The notes beneath the pieces are model-generated. The model was not told the DNA's origin, did not search any database, and saw nothing but the letters and a program-made list of their open reading frames with translations. A stretch of 64,000 bases of DNA from Ga0077527 sp945862135 (GTDB lineage: Bacteria; Pseudomonadota; Gammaproteobacteria; Burkholderiales; SG8-41): assembly GCA_964203275.1 (NCBI GenBank), contig CAXNMF010000006.1, positions 186,001-250,000 on the forward strand, given 5' to 3'. Below are positions 26,599 through 36,818 of this stretch, piece by piece; the first letter of the stretch is position 1, and each line of letters begins with the position of its first letter. A program made the position numbers and the translations under genes.

Positions 26599-27927
26599 TC
26601 AGCGCAGCATGCACGGCCGCTTCGGATCAAAAGTCCAGCCGGGGATCAGGTACCGCATCGCGATGGCATCATCGCGTGCGCCGAGGCCGTGCTGCAGATA
26701 AAGCTCATGCGCCTTCTCCACCTCGGCCATGTCGAGTTCGATGCCGAGGCCGGGTTTTTTCGGCAACTGCACATAACCGCCTTCGATCTTCAGCGGCTCG
26801 CGGGTCAGGCGCTGGCCGTCCTGCCAGATCCAGTGCGTGTCGATCGCGGTGACGCGGCCCGGTGCGGCAGCACCGACATGCGTGAACATCGCCAGCGACA
26901 CATCAAAATGATTGTTGGAATGCGAGCCCCAAGTGAGGCCCCAGTCGCGGCAGGTCTGCGCCACCCGCACCGAACCGGCCATGGTCCAGAAATGCGGATC
27001 GGCGAGCGGGATGTCCACCGCCTGCAGCGACAGCGCATGCGCAAGCTGCCGCCAGTCGGTCGCCACCATGTTGGTCGCCGTCGGCAGCCCGGTGGCGCGG
27101 CGGAATTCCGCCATCACCTCGCGCCCGGAAAAACCGTCCTCCGCGCCGCAAGGGTCTTCGGCATAGGCCAGCACGCCGTGCAGGTCGCGCAACAGGCGCA
27201 CCGCATCCTTCAGCAGCCAGCCGCCGTTGGGGTCCAGCGTCACCCGCGCCTGCGGAAAACGCTCATGCAACGCGCGGATCGCCTCGACCTCTTCCTCGCC
27301 GCGCAACACGCCGCCCTTCAACTTGAAATCCTGGAAGCCATAACGCGCCTGCGCCGCCTCCGCGAGCCGCACCACGGCCTCAGGCGTCATCGCAGCCTCA
27401 TGACGCAGCCGGCACCAGTCGTCGGCAGCATCAGGCTCAGCGGCATAGGGCAGATCAGTACGTGTGCGGTCGCCGACAAAAAACAGATAACCCAGCATCT
27501 GCACCGCCTCGCGCTGCACGCCCTCGCCCAGCAGCGCCGCCACGGGCACGCCGAGATGCTGGCCCTGCAAATCCAGCAGCGCCGACTCCACCGCAGTCAG
27601 CACATGGATGGTCGTGCGCAGATCAAAAGTCTGCAGCCCGCGGCCGCCGGCGTCGCGGTCGCCGAAGCGCGCGCGGATGTCATTGAGGATCGCCTGCAAA
27701 GCGCCGATCGGTCGCCCCTCGACCAACGCACGCGTTTCCTCCAGCGTCTGACGGATTTTCTCGCCGCCGGGCACTTCACCGACACCCGTGTGGCCGGCAT
27801 TGTCAGTGAGGATCAGCAGATTGCGCGTGAAAAACGGCGCATGTGCACCCGACAGATTGAGCAGCATGCCGTCGCGCCCGGCGACGGGGATGACGCGGAG
27901 GGTGGAGATGACGGGGGATGTGTTCAT
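26599..27927 (-). CDS. gudD: glucarate dehydratase
   Basis: A 442-residue enolase-superfamily enzyme that dehydrates D-glucarate (and L-idarate) to 5-keto-4-deoxyglucarate. Residues visible: K202 and K204 (DFKLKGG), metal ligands D232 and N234 region (TLDPNGGW), E257 (YAEDPC), N286 (TATNMVATD), D310 (PLADPHF) and H336 (WGSHSNNH). Length agrees with E. coli GudD (446). ATG 27927. No garD, garL or kdgD neighbour is in the window; the FAD oxidase gene upstream on the same strand might also act on sugar lactones. Confidence 0.92.
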   Translation of the reverse strand: MNTSPVISTLRVIPVAGRDGMLLNLSGAHAPFFTRNLLILTDNAGHTGVGEVPGGEKIRQTLEETRALVEGRPIGALQAILNDIRARFGDRDAGGRGLQTFDLRTTIHVLTAVESALLDLQGQHLGVPVAALLGEGVQREAVQMLGYLFFVGDRTRTDLPYAAEPDAADDWCRLRHEAAMTPEAVVRLAEAAQARYGFQDFKLKGGVLRGEEEVEAIRALHERFPQARVTLDPNGGWLLKDAVRLLRDLHGVLAYAEDPCGAEDGFSGREVMAEFRRATGLPTATNMVATDWRQLAHALSLQAVDIPLADPHFWTMAGSVRVAQTCRDWGLTWGSHSNNHFDVSLAMFTHVGAAAPGRVTAIDTHWIWQDGQRLTREPLKIEGGYVQLPKKPGLGIELDMAEVEKAHELYLQHGLGARDDAIAMRYLIPGWTFDPKRPCMLR

Positions 27928-28055
27928 GCGGGGATGGGTTGATTGGGTATGCGTGGAGGATTGCAGAAAGTTCTCGGCTGATTATCCAGAAAAATATCGA
28001 CTCTGGTATTTTTGGTTACATCAGGAAGCTTACATCGCCAAGATTTACCGACTAT

Positions 28056-29489
28056 TTACCCACCCAGATAACGATCCCAGAGAAGGTTGCGCAGCCGGTT
28101 AGCGGGATCCACCTTCTTCTTGAACGCCGCAAACTGCGCGGCTTCCGGATATGCCCGTATAAACTGATCGTGAGTCGCGTGCAGTCGATACGGCAGGTAG
28201 TAGCAGCCTCCGTTGCGTAATGCCGCTTCAACCAGTTCACGCGTCCATGCTTCGACTTCACGGCTTGCTGATGCCGTCACGCGCTGTTTGTAGTAAAGCA
28301 CGAAGCAGAAGACCTCCACCGGAGCCCAGGTCAGCATGCTCGTTGTGTCAGGCGGTGCATGCCGAATCGAGACGTTAAGGGCACCGGTCTGACGCCTTCG
28401 CAAGATCTCCCCCATCTGCTGCACAAATGGACGGAAATTCGCAACAGGAATGAAATACTCCTGGAGAACGTATGTCGACATCGCGCGAGTTCGAGGCTCA
28501 AGAGCGGCGTTATCCATGCTCGCCTCAAAGTTGCGCCAAACGACGGCTGGCTTTTCAAACAACAGCCTCTCCACGGCGCCACGGATAGCCCCGCCTGCAG
28601 GCAGCTCGGACACCGCCCAGATGACGTTCTTCTCCTTCTCGTAGCGCAACCCACTTGGGACAAGCCTACGCAGCTCAGTTAAAGGCTTTTCCGTGTGAAG
28701 CCAGCTGATTGCCGTCGGCGCATCAAAGTTTGGAGGTACGAGGTCCGCGTTATGCAAAAGGACCGCCTTGTTCCCGAGCACTTCCTGCCGAAACCAGTCT
28801 GGATAGTCCATCAACGCCACCGGTTTCACAATCCGCTCAATCCGACTGTTTTCCTCCAGATCGAGCTCGACCTCGGTGATGATCCCCACCCCGCCATAAC
28901 CACCTACCGCAGCGCGAAAGAGCTCGGCATTTTGCTCACGGGAGGCCTCGACAACCTCGCCATCCGGCAGCAAGAGCTGCAAAGCGCGGATCGAATTCAC
29001 CAAAGCACCGCGGCCAACATAACGCCCATGACAGTTCACCGACACGGAACCGCCAACGGTGAAGTTGGAATAGCTCTGCATGATTTTCACCGACTGACCT
29101 TGCGGATCGATGCGGTCCTGAATAGCCCGCCATGTAGCACCGGCCTGCACACGTATCAGTCGTTTTTCTGGTGAATAGCTGACGATACGATTTAAACCGC
29201 GCATATCAAGATGCAAAGTGTCTGGCGCGGCGATCTGGCCTCCCATACTGAAGCGTCCGCCACCAATTGACAGCGCACCAGGCCACGTCTTTACGGCGTT
29301 CCGCACCTCATCAACTGCCAAGGGCCGAACCTCACGCGCCACAGAAACCGGATTAAGACGAGTGACATCATTAATCGTCACCCCTTGCGGAGCCTGCGCA
29401 TGGACGCGCGGCACGGCCACCGTCAGCCCCGCAAGCGCGAGCGCTTCCAAAAACTCTCTGCGCTCTCGGTTTGCGCTTGCAGTATTCAT
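28056..29489 (-). CDS. TAT-exported FAD-binding oxidoreductase (PCMH type)
   Basis: A 477-residue flavoprotein. The N-terminus RERREFLEALALAGLTVA with VHAQA fits a twin-arginine signal, though the pair is RR within ERREFLE. The PCMH FAD domain (about 45-230) includes SIGGGRFSMGGQ, QAGATWRAIQDRI, NFTVGGSVSVNCHGRYVGRG and GYGGVGIITEVEL. The C-terminal half resembles aldonolactone-oxidase-type enzymes. The substrate may be a sugar or lactone (inferred from the gudD neighbour). ATG 29489. Confidence 0.8.
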   Translation of the reverse strand: MNTASANRERREFLEALALAGLTVAVPRVHAQAPQGVTINDVTRLNPVSVAREVRPLAVDEVRNAVKTWPGALSIGGGRFSMGGQIAAPDTLHLDMRGLNRIVSYSPEKRLIRVQAGATWRAIQDRIDPQGQSVKIMQSYSNFTVGGSVSVNCHGRYVGRGALVNSIRALQLLLPDGEVVEASREQNAELFRAAVGGYGGVGIITEVELDLEENSRIERIVKPVALMDYPDWFRQEVLGNKAVLLHNADLVPPNFDAPTAISWLHTEKPLTELRRLVPSGLRYEKEKNVIWAVSELPAGGAIRGAVERLLFEKPAVVWRNFEASMDNAALEPRTRAMSTYVLQEYFIPVANFRPFVQQMGEILRRRQTGALNVSIRHAPPDTTSMLTWAPVEVFCFVLYYKQRVTASASREVEAWTRELVEAALRNGGCYYLPYRLHATHDQFIRAYPEAAQFAAFKKKVDPANRLRNLLWDRYLGG

Positions 29490-29556
29490 TGCATACCCAA
29501 GTTTGAAAAATTGAGGCGTCAGAGCACACTCTTTGATTCAGAAACTTACACTGACC

Positions 29557-29955
29557 CTACTTATGCAAACGACCACTAGTGCTTGGAGAAAACAACATAC
29601 GCCAGACACCCCATAACCAAATGGCAATTATTCCTGAAGCCCCAGCGAGGAACGCGGAATCAAACGATGCCACAGCACGAGATGTAGCCCAGGCAGCCCC
29701 ACCAAGAATCGTGATCGGACACCAAAAGAGAATCGCCCAGCGTGCCCATTTTCGCCCTCGATAAAAAAGGAAAGCAAGAGCAACGAGCACTACACCAGAA
29801 ACAACGTAAGGCTGCGCAACTCCGTGGCTCCAAGCCTCGGAGCTCGAGAGTGTTGATTGGTCAAAGCTAATGCCGAAAAAACCATATCCCAATGCGAATA
29901 TCAATCCCAAGACGGCGAGCGTGATGGGATCCCGTTTTCGGTTGGGCGATGTCAT
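29557..29955 (-). CDS. small integral membrane protein, unknown
   Basis: 132 residues with about four hydrophobic helices (LAVLGLIFALGYGFFGI, YVVSGVVLVALAFLFY, WAILFWCPITILGGAAW, AGASGIIAIWLWGVWRML). No recognised family. It and the next gene lie in a locally AT-richer patch, suggesting they are not part of the ancestral neighbourhood. Start ATG 29955. Confidence 0.55.
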   Translation of the reverse strand: MTSPNRKRDPITLAVLGLIFALGYGFFGISFDQSTLSSSEAWSHGVAQPYVVSGVVLVALAFLFYRGRKWARWAILFWCPITILGGAAWATSRAVASFDSAFLAGASGIIAIWLWGVWRMLFSPSTSGRLHK

Positions 29956-30024
29956 ATCCCTTTGAGCGGCTAACGTGGAATTAAAGGGCTGCGAGCTTTT
30001 GCGCAGTCTCGCTTGACTGTAGGG

Positions 30025-30597
30025 TTAGCTTGCATTGTTGCTCACCCGCTCGCATGCTTCTCGAAGACGACGAAGTAGCCCCTGTTCGGGCTTTACAGTA
30101 AAGACAAAGCCGACAGACGAAAATGCTTGGGCGCGAAGTGACCACAGTGACAATCTGTAGCTCGGCGTGAGCATGTTTTTGGCAAAATAGTCCATCCAAT
30201 GCTCTTCTCGCGCATTTAGCGGAACATACCAAGAAGCCTCTTGGCCGTGTGACAGATCGACTGGCAATTGACTACTCAGGCTTTGCTCAAACATCTGAAC
30301 GGCTGAACGTCTTTTCGGCCATCGAATGCTCCATCCGATCTGCACGATCCTGATTGGTCGGTCGCCAGTGTTTACGACCCGAAAGACAGCATACTCAGGG
30401 TACGGTGCCACCGAACCAGCGCCAATGGTGATGCGGTGGCCGACAGATAACTCGGCGCTCGGTCGCGAAGAGCGATTAGCGATATAGAGTGCTACTGCGG
30501 CTGCGGCAAAGGAGCCAACGGCTGCAAACCAATTGGCGAAGCCATTCACTAAGTCCCAGGTGGGCTTGTCAATGCCAAGAAATATTGGTTCGGTCAT
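30025..30597 (-). CDS. single-pass membrane protein, unknown
   Basis: About 190 residues. N-terminal TM segment (NWFAAVGSFAAAAVALYIA) followed by a soluble beta-rich domain (AELSVGHRITIGAG..., FRVVNTGDRPIRIVQIGWSI). The TM-plus-beta pattern is common in uncharacterised accessory proteins. ATG 30597 (MTEPIFLG) is preferred; the longer frame to 30639 has no better start. Base composition is lower in GC than flanking genes. Confidence 0.55.
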   Translation of the reverse strand: MTEPIFLGIDKPTWDLVNGFANWFAAVGSFAAAAVALYIANRSSRPSAELSVGHRITIGAGSVAPYPEYAVFRVVNTGDRPIRIVQIGWSIRWPKRRSAVQMFEQSLSSQLPVDLSHGQEASWYVPLNAREEHWMDYFAKNMLTPSYRLSLWSLRAQAFSSVGFVFTVKPEQGLLRRLREACERVSNNAS

Positions 30598-30737
30598 GAT
30601 GCAAGCTAACGTGAATTGGTTGACATGTTTAGTTGCCAAATTTAGGTGCCACTTTTAGTTGACATTCTGCACCAGCCTGACGCACGACATCGCCAACAAT
30701 TTTACCAGTCAGCATCGCGCAAAAATAATTATAAATT

Positions 30738-30761
30738 ATTGATTTTATTGAATATTTTATC
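30738..30761 (+). repeat. AT-rich 24-bp motif, copy 3
   Basis: Begins ATTGATTTTATTGAATAT and ends TTATC, spanning the stop codon of the sugar dehydrogenase gene. Confidence 0.4.
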
Positions 30762-31887
30762 TAACCGCTTCCAACCTCACCACCACCCCCTCCCGCTCAT
30801 CCGTCAGCAGATAAACAAACCCATCCGGCCCCACCCGCACATCGCGGATTCGCCCGATCTGCCCTTTGATCAGCCGCTCCTCGCGCACCACCTTCTCGCC
30901 ATTCAGTTCCAGCCGCACCAGCATTTCATCGCGCAACGCGCCGACCAGCAGACTGTCTTTCCAGTTCGGAAATTTGTCGCCGGTGTAGAAGGCCATGCCC
31001 GAAGGCGCAATCGACGGCACCTACACATGCAGCGGCTGCTCCATGCCGGGTTTTGAATTACCTTCGCCGATCTTGGTGCCGATGCCGTAGTTGACGCCGT
31101 AGCTGATCACCGGCCAGCCGTAGTTGCGGCCGGCGCGCATCACGTTGACCTCGTCGCCGCCCTGCGGGCCGTGTTCATGGGTCCACAGCTCGCCGGTCTG
31201 CGGATGCAGTGCTGCGCCCTGCATATTGCGATTGCCCAGCGTGAACTTCTCCGGCTTGGCGCCGGCGCGACTCACAAAAGGATTGTCTTTGGGCACGCGG
31301 CCATCGTCGTGCAACCGGATTACCGAACCGGCGTGGTCATCGAGCTTTTGCGCGCGCGGCATGTCGCCGCGGTCGCCGAGGGTCAGATACACAAATCCTT
31401 TTTGATCGAACACGATGCGCCCGCCGAAGTGATGGCCGGCGCGGGTTTTCGGTTCCATGCTGAACAGGATCTGCACTTCGGTCATGCGGTACTTATTTGC
31501 GTCACTAACGAGCTTGCCGCGCGCCATCGCCGTGCCCCATCCACCCGGGCCCGGGGCGTTGTAGGCCCAGTAGATCCAGCCGTTTTTGTCGAACTGCGGA
31601 TGCAGCACCACATCGAACAGGCCGCCCTGGCCGCTGGCGACGATCTCGGGCAGGCCTTCGACGGGTTTGGGGTCGAGCTTGAAATCCTTGCTGACGATGC
31701 GGATGCGCCCTTCGCGTTCGGTGACCAGCATGCGGCCGTCGGGCAGGAAGGCGATGGACCAGGGGTTCTGCAGGCCGCGCACTAGGGTGACCACACGGAA
31801 GGCGTGTTTCTCGGATTGCACGGTTTGCGCGTGGGCCGGTGCAATCATGACAGTAACAAGACACATCAAGGTCAGCAGTCGGCGCAT
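30757..31887 (-). pseudogene. PQQ-type aldose sugar dehydrogenase gene with in-frame TAG
   Basis: An exported beta-propeller sugar dehydrogenase of the soluble YliI type, about 375 residues if read through. Signal peptide LLTLMCLVTVMIAPAHAQ; then LQNPWSIAFLPDGRMLVTER, GGLFDVVLHP, TRAGHHFGGRIVF and EHGPQGGDEVNVMRAGRNYG. Translation stops at TAG (31021-31023) after QPLHV, but the same frame continues at once with VPSIAPSGMAFYTGD and runs to 30757. The stop falls where family members usually have Trp, so a single TGG-to-TAG change explains it. It is either a recent nonsense mutation, a base error or readthrough. Confidence 0.8.
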
Positions 31888-31953
31888 GGGGATTTCCGGG
31901 GGAAACGTCAGGGGGCGCGTTTATAATAGCGCCCTTTTCAGAAGCAACATTTG

Positions 31954-34900
31954 ATGCACCCAGAAAAGCTGCCCGCACCCGGGCAGCGCACCAGCACCGC
32001 CCTGCTCCACGGTTCCAGCGACGCCCCCCTGTTGGCCGAACTGGCGGCCCGCGCACGTCCGCTGCTGGTGCTGACGGAATCGGCATGGCAGGCGCAGCGC
32101 CTGCTGCAGGAGATTCCGTTCTTTGCACCGCAGCTGCGGGTGCACATGCTGCCGGACTGGGAAACGCTGCCCTACGATCACTTCTCGCCGCATCATGATC
32201 TGGTGTCGGAACGGCTGGCGACGCTGTGCCAGCTGGTGCGCGGCGACATCGACATCGCGCTGGTGCCGGTCACCACAGCGCTGTATCGCATGGCGCCGGT
32301 GGACTTCATCACCGCGAACACCTTTTATTTCCGTCAGGGCGCGAAGCTCGGTGCGGAAGCGTTGCGCCATCAGCTGACGCTCGCCGGCTATAACCATGTG
32401 ACGCAGGTGATTGCGCCCGGTGAATACAGTTTCCGTGGCGGTTTAATCGACTTGTATCCGATGGGCAGCCCGCTGCCCTATCGCATTGATCTCTTCGACG
32501 AGACCATCGATTCGATCCGCAGCTTTGACGTCGACAGCCAGCGTTCGATCATGAAAGTGCCGGAAGTGCGGTTGCTGCCGGCGCGTGAATTCCCGATGGA
32601 TGAAGCCGCGCGCACCGCTTTCCGCCAACGCTTCCGTGAACGCTTCGAAGGCGATCCGTCGCGCAGCCAGGTCTACAAGGATGTGTCGAAAGGCATCCCG
32701 ACTGCCGGCATTGAATATTTCCTGCCGCTGTTTTTTGACAGCACGGCGCTGGTCACCGATTACCTGCCGAAGAACACCACGGTCTGCCTGCGTCCCGGCA
32801 TCACTGAAGCCATCGACGAGTTCTGGGCGGATACGCGCGGCCGTCATGCGATGGTGCGTGGCGACCTTGCCAATCCGGTGTTGCCGCCGCAGGAACTGTT
32901 CCTCACCGAGGATGCATTCTTCGGTGCGATCAAACCCTTCGCGCGCATCGACCTCGCCGCGATTGCCCCTGCGATGGTCGGTTCGCCTGCGGCGGAACTC
33001 GAATTCAATAATAAAAACAACGATTTACTGAATACCGCCAGCTCGCCGCTGCCGCCGCTGCATGTCGAGCGCCGTGCCGATGATCCGTTGCACCGACTGC
33101 GCGGCTTTGTCGACAGCTACCCCGGACGCATTCTGGTACTGGCGGAGGCGCTGGGCCGCCGCGAAACCATGCTCGAGTACTTTGCCGAGTACGGATTGAA
33201 ACCGGTGCAGGTCGCCGACTGGGCGCAGTTCAAAACCAGTCACGAGCATTTGATGCTCGGCGTCGCACCGCTCAGCAACGGCTTCATCGACACCGCCGTG
33301 CAGATCGCGGTCATCACCGAGAACGAACTGTATGCCTCGCAGGTGCGCCAGCGCGCAGCGCGCGATGCCAAGCGCACCTCGCCCGAAGGCATGCTGCGCG
33401 ACCTGTCCGAGGTCAAGGTCGGCGATCCGGTGGTGCATGAAACCCACGGCATCGGCCGCTACCTCGGCCTGCAGAGCATGGACCTCGGCGAAGGCGCGAC
33501 CGAATTCCTGACGCTGGAATACGCCAACAACGACAAGCTGTATGTGCCGGTGTCGAGCCTGCACCTGATCAGCCGCTACAGCGGCGCATCGCCCGAGCAG
33601 GCGCCGCTGCACCAGCTGGGCAGCGGCCAATGGGACAAGGCCAAACGCAAGGCCGCCGCACAGGTGCGCGACACCGCCGCGGAACTGCTGGCGATCTACG
33701 CGCAGCGCGCGGCGCGCGAAGGTCATGCCTTCAATCTGAAGCCGCATGATTACGAAGCCTTTGCCGAAGGTTTTCCCTTCGAGGAAACCACGGATCAGGC
33801 GCGCGGCCATCAACGCCACGATTGAGGATCTGAAAAGCGCCAAGCCGATGGACCGGCTGGTCTGCGGCGATGTCGGCTTCGGCAAAACGGAAGTCGCCTT
33901 GCGCGCCGCTTTTGTCGCAGTCGCCGACGGCAAACAGGTCGCCGTGCTGGTGCCGACCACGCTGTTGGCCGAACAGCATTTCAATACCTTCTCCGACCGC
34001 TTCGCCGACTGGCCGGTGAAAATCGCCGAGTTCTCGCGCTTCCGCACTGCCAAGGAAACCACGGATGCGCTGGTCGGGCTGGGCGAAGGCCGCGTCGACA
34101 TTGCCATCGGCACGCACAAGCTGGTGAGCAAGGACGTCAAGTTCAAGAACCTCGGCCTGGTGATCATCGACGAGGAACACCGCTTCGGCGTGCGCCAGAA
34201 GGAGCAGCTCAAGGCAATGCGCGCCGAAGTGGATGTGCTGACACTGACGGCAACGCCGATCCCGCGCACGCTGGCGATGTCGCTCGAAGGCCTGCGCGAT
34301 TTTTCAGTGATCGCCACCGCGCCGCAGCGGCGGCTGGCAATCAAGACCTTTGTCGCGCGTTATGCAAAGTCATTGATCCGCGAGGCCGTGCTGCGCGAAT
34401 TGAAACGCGGCGGCCAGGTCTATTTCCTGCACAACGACATCGACACCATTGCCAATATCGAGGAAGAGCTGACGCGGCTGCTGCCGGAAGCGCGTGTCGC
34501 GCATCGCCCACGGGCAGATGCGCGAGCGCGAGCTGGAACTGGCGATGCGCGACTTTTATCAGGGCCGCTTCAACATCCTGCTGTGCACGACCATCATCGA
34601 AACCGGCATCGACATCCCGACCGCCAACACCATCATCATCAACCGCGCCGACCGTTTCGGCCTCGCGCAGCTGCACCAGTTGCGCGGGCGCGTCGGCCGC
34701 TCGCACCACCAGGCCTATGCCTATCTGCTGCTGCCCGATGAAGGCAACATCACCAGCAGCGCCAAGAAGCGTCTTGAAGCGATTCAGGCGATGGAGGAAC
34801 TGGGTTCCGGGCTTTTATCTGGCGATGCACGATCTCGAAATCCGCGGCGCCGGTGAAGTGCTCGGCGAAAACCAGTCGGGCGAAATGCACGAAATCGGTT

Positions 34901-35430
34901 TCAACCTGTACTGCGCGATGCTTGATTCCGCAGTCAAGTCGCTGAAAGCCGGCAAGGAACCCGACCTCAACGCGCCGCTGGGTGTGACCACCGAAATCAA
35001 CCTGCACACGCCGGCGCTGCTGCCCAACGACTATTGCCACGACGTGCATGAGCGGCTGGTGCTCTACAAACGCATGGCCAACTGCGACAACGAAGACCAG
35101 CTGCTGCTGCTACAGGAAGAACTGATCGACCGTTTCGGCCAGCTGCCCGACGCCACCCGCGCGCTGATCGACAGCCACCGCCTGCGCCTGCTCGGCAAAC
35201 TGCTGGGTATCGCAAAAATCGATGCCAGTGAAAACGTGATCCAGCTGCAGTTCGTGCCCAATCCGCCGATCGAACCGATCAAGATCATCAAGCTGATCCA
35301 GTCGAAAAAGAATTACAAGCTGGCCGGTCAGGACCGGTTGCGCATCGAGTTAAAAACGCCGGACCTCAAAACCCGCGTCGCCGAAATCCGCCGGGTGTTC
35401 AGCGAACTCGGCACTCCGCCCGCGCCCTAG
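31954..35430 (+). pseudogene. mfd: transcription-repair coupling factor gene with three frame breaks
   Basis: Mfd displaces stalled RNA polymerase and recruits UvrA. The concatenated frames give about 1159 codons (E. coli Mfd has 1148). N-terminal UvrB-like part, then the RNA-polymerase-interacting region (VGDPVVHETHGIGRYLGL), helicase motifs GDVGFGKTEVA, LVPTTLLAEQHF, IIDEEHRFGV, LTATPIPRTL, IIETGIDIP and GRVGRSHHQAYAYLL, and the C-terminal UvrA-binding domain. Frame breaks lie near 33805, 34501 and 34812; each is repaired by deleting one G or C. ATG 31954 follows an in-frame TTG; a TATAAT at 31922-31927 is a likely -10. Such a conserved gene with three identical-type errors suggests sequence error. 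Confidence 0.85.
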
Positions 35431-36275
35431 GCGGCAATCCGGCTGCGCTGCGGCGGCAGCATTTCGCCGGTAAGCGCATTCATCACAAACCCCGGTTCGG
35501 CAATCAGCACTTTGGCAGCAGGCAGCGCCGCACTGACTGCCGCGGCAAATTCCGGCCACGGCCGCGAGGTGACGCCCATCATTTCGTGGAACTTGTCGTG
35601 CGGCGGATAAAGGACGACGGTTTTCGGATTCAGCGCCACCACCCCGCGCGCCACATCCGCAGTGAAATCTAGCTGCATGCCGGCCAGCAGCACATCGGTG
35701 CGGAACCGTTTACCCAGCGCCGTGATTTCGGCGTCAGTCATCTTGGTGTTGAAACCTTCGTTGTAATTGAGCACATTCAGTCCGCCCGGCAGTTCGACGT
35801 GGTAGCCGGTGTACGGGGAATAAAACGGCGCATTGGTTGCACTGCTCCAGGCCCAGGACAACTGGGTGGCGTTGCCGTGAAACACGGCTTTCGACAGCGC
35901 CTTCACCAGGTTGATGTCGCGATGCTTCCAATGGAATGCGCTGACCTTGAAGCCCGGCAGTTGCTGCGCCTCATGGATATCCACCGTCACCAATTTTTCG
36001 CGCGGCAGGCGGCTGCGCCAACTGAGGAAATCAGTCACTGACCGCGGACCGATCACAGTCGCTCCCGTGCGTTTCGCAATCACCGGCACATCGAGAAAAT
36101 GCTCTTCGTGTCCGTGGGTCACGCAGATGTATTTGGCGTGCAGAAAATCATCGAGGCCGAACCACTGCGCGCCGCAGTAGTGGCGATAAAACGGATCAAA
36201 AAACAACGCGCCGTCTGCCGTCTCGATCGACAGGCCTGACCAGCCAAAATAACGAATGATCGGTGCTGTGCTCAT
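35427..36275 (-). CDS. MBL-fold metallo-hydrolase (UlaG-like)
   Basis: About 282 residues of metallo-beta-lactamase fold, with the metal motif THGHEEHFLD and a late PPHDKFHE. Such proteins hydrolyse lactones, phosphodiesters or thioesters; the lack of a signal peptide indicates the cytoplasm. It is the last gene of a dctPQM-ridA-MBL operon (34 bp after ridA). Its TAG and the TAG of mfd on the other strand share the palindrome CTAG at 35427-35430. ATG 36275. Confidence 0.82.
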   Translation of the reverse strand: MSTAPIIRYFGWSGLSIETADGALFFDPFYRHYCGAQWFGLDDFLHAKYICVTHGHEEHFLDVPVIAKRTGATVIGPRSVTDFLSWRSRLPREKLVTVDIHEAQQLPGFKVSAFHWKHRDINLVKALSKAVFHGNATQLSWAWSSATNAPFYSPYTGYHVELPGGLNVLNYNEGFNTKMTDAEITALGKRFRTDVLLAGMQLDFTADVARGVVALNPKTVVLYPPHDKFHEMMGVTSRPWPEFAAAVSAALPAAKVLIAEPGFVMNALTGEMLPPQRSRIAA

Positions 36276-36309
36276 CAGTAGCCCCTTTTCATGTATTGAA
36301 TGATCGGCA

Positions 36310-36777
36310 TCAGGCCGCAATTTCGAAAGTGGCGTCGACTTCAACAGCGGCTCCCGCGGGCAGCGTAGCCACGCCCACCGCAAATCGCGCGTGCCGCCCG
36401 GCGTCGCCGAATATCTCCACCATCAGGTCCGAAGCACCATTGACACATTTCGGCGCATCGACAAACGTCGGTGCAACGCAGACAAAACCGCCCAGCCGCA
36501 GCACCTTGCTCACTTTGTTCAGACTGCCACCACAGGCGACCTTGAGTTGGGCGACGATGTTCAAAGCACACAGCCGCCCGGCGCGGTAGCCATCTTCGAC
36601 AGCCAGGTTGTCGCCAATCCTCCCCTGCACCGCCACCTTGCCGTTCTCCAGCGGCAACTGGCCGGAAACAAAAACCATGTTGCCCGAAACGGTGTAACCG
36701 ACGTAATTGCCCACCGGTGCAGCCGCCACCGGCAGTGTGATGCCCAGTTCCGCCACGCGTTTGTCGTAATCAGCCAT
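36310..36777 (-). CDS. RidA/YjgF-family protein
   Basis: A 155-residue RidA-superfamily member. FVSGQLPLENGKV at the front and GRHARFAVGVATLPAGAAVEVDATFEI at the back contain the conserved Arg that binds the carboxylate of imine intermediates in deaminating RidA proteins. It belongs to the longer YjgF group. In a TRAP operon it may clear reactive enamines or act on a ring-cleavage product. ATG 36777; 41 bp after dctM. Confidence 0.85.
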   Translation of the reverse strand: MADYDKRVAELGITLPVAAAPVGNYVGYTVSGNMVFVSGQLPLENGKVAVQGRIGDNLAVEDGYRAGRLCALNIVAQLKVACGGSLNKVSKVLRLGGFVCVAPTFVDAPKCVNGASDLMVEIFGDAGRHARFAVGVATLPAGAAVEVDATFEIAA

Positions 36778-36818
36778 GTCTTCCTCCACTTTCGTGATTG
36801 ATCAGGTTATTCGTAACA

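Noticed and set aside
26413..27942. Long plus-strand open frame (509 codons) over glucarate dehydratase
   Set aside because: It is antisense to a clearly conserved gudD with all active-site residues; low-complexity Arg/His/Gln-rich translation is typical of GC-rich shadow frames.
31021..31023. Pyrrolysine or other recoding at TAG in the sugar dehydrogenase
   Set aside because: No downstream structure, the position normally holds Trp, and no pyl genes are seen; nonsense change is simpler.
33780..34820. Programmed frameshifting in mfd
   Set aside because: Three sites, no common slippery sequence, and each simply has one extra G or C; error or mutation is simpler.
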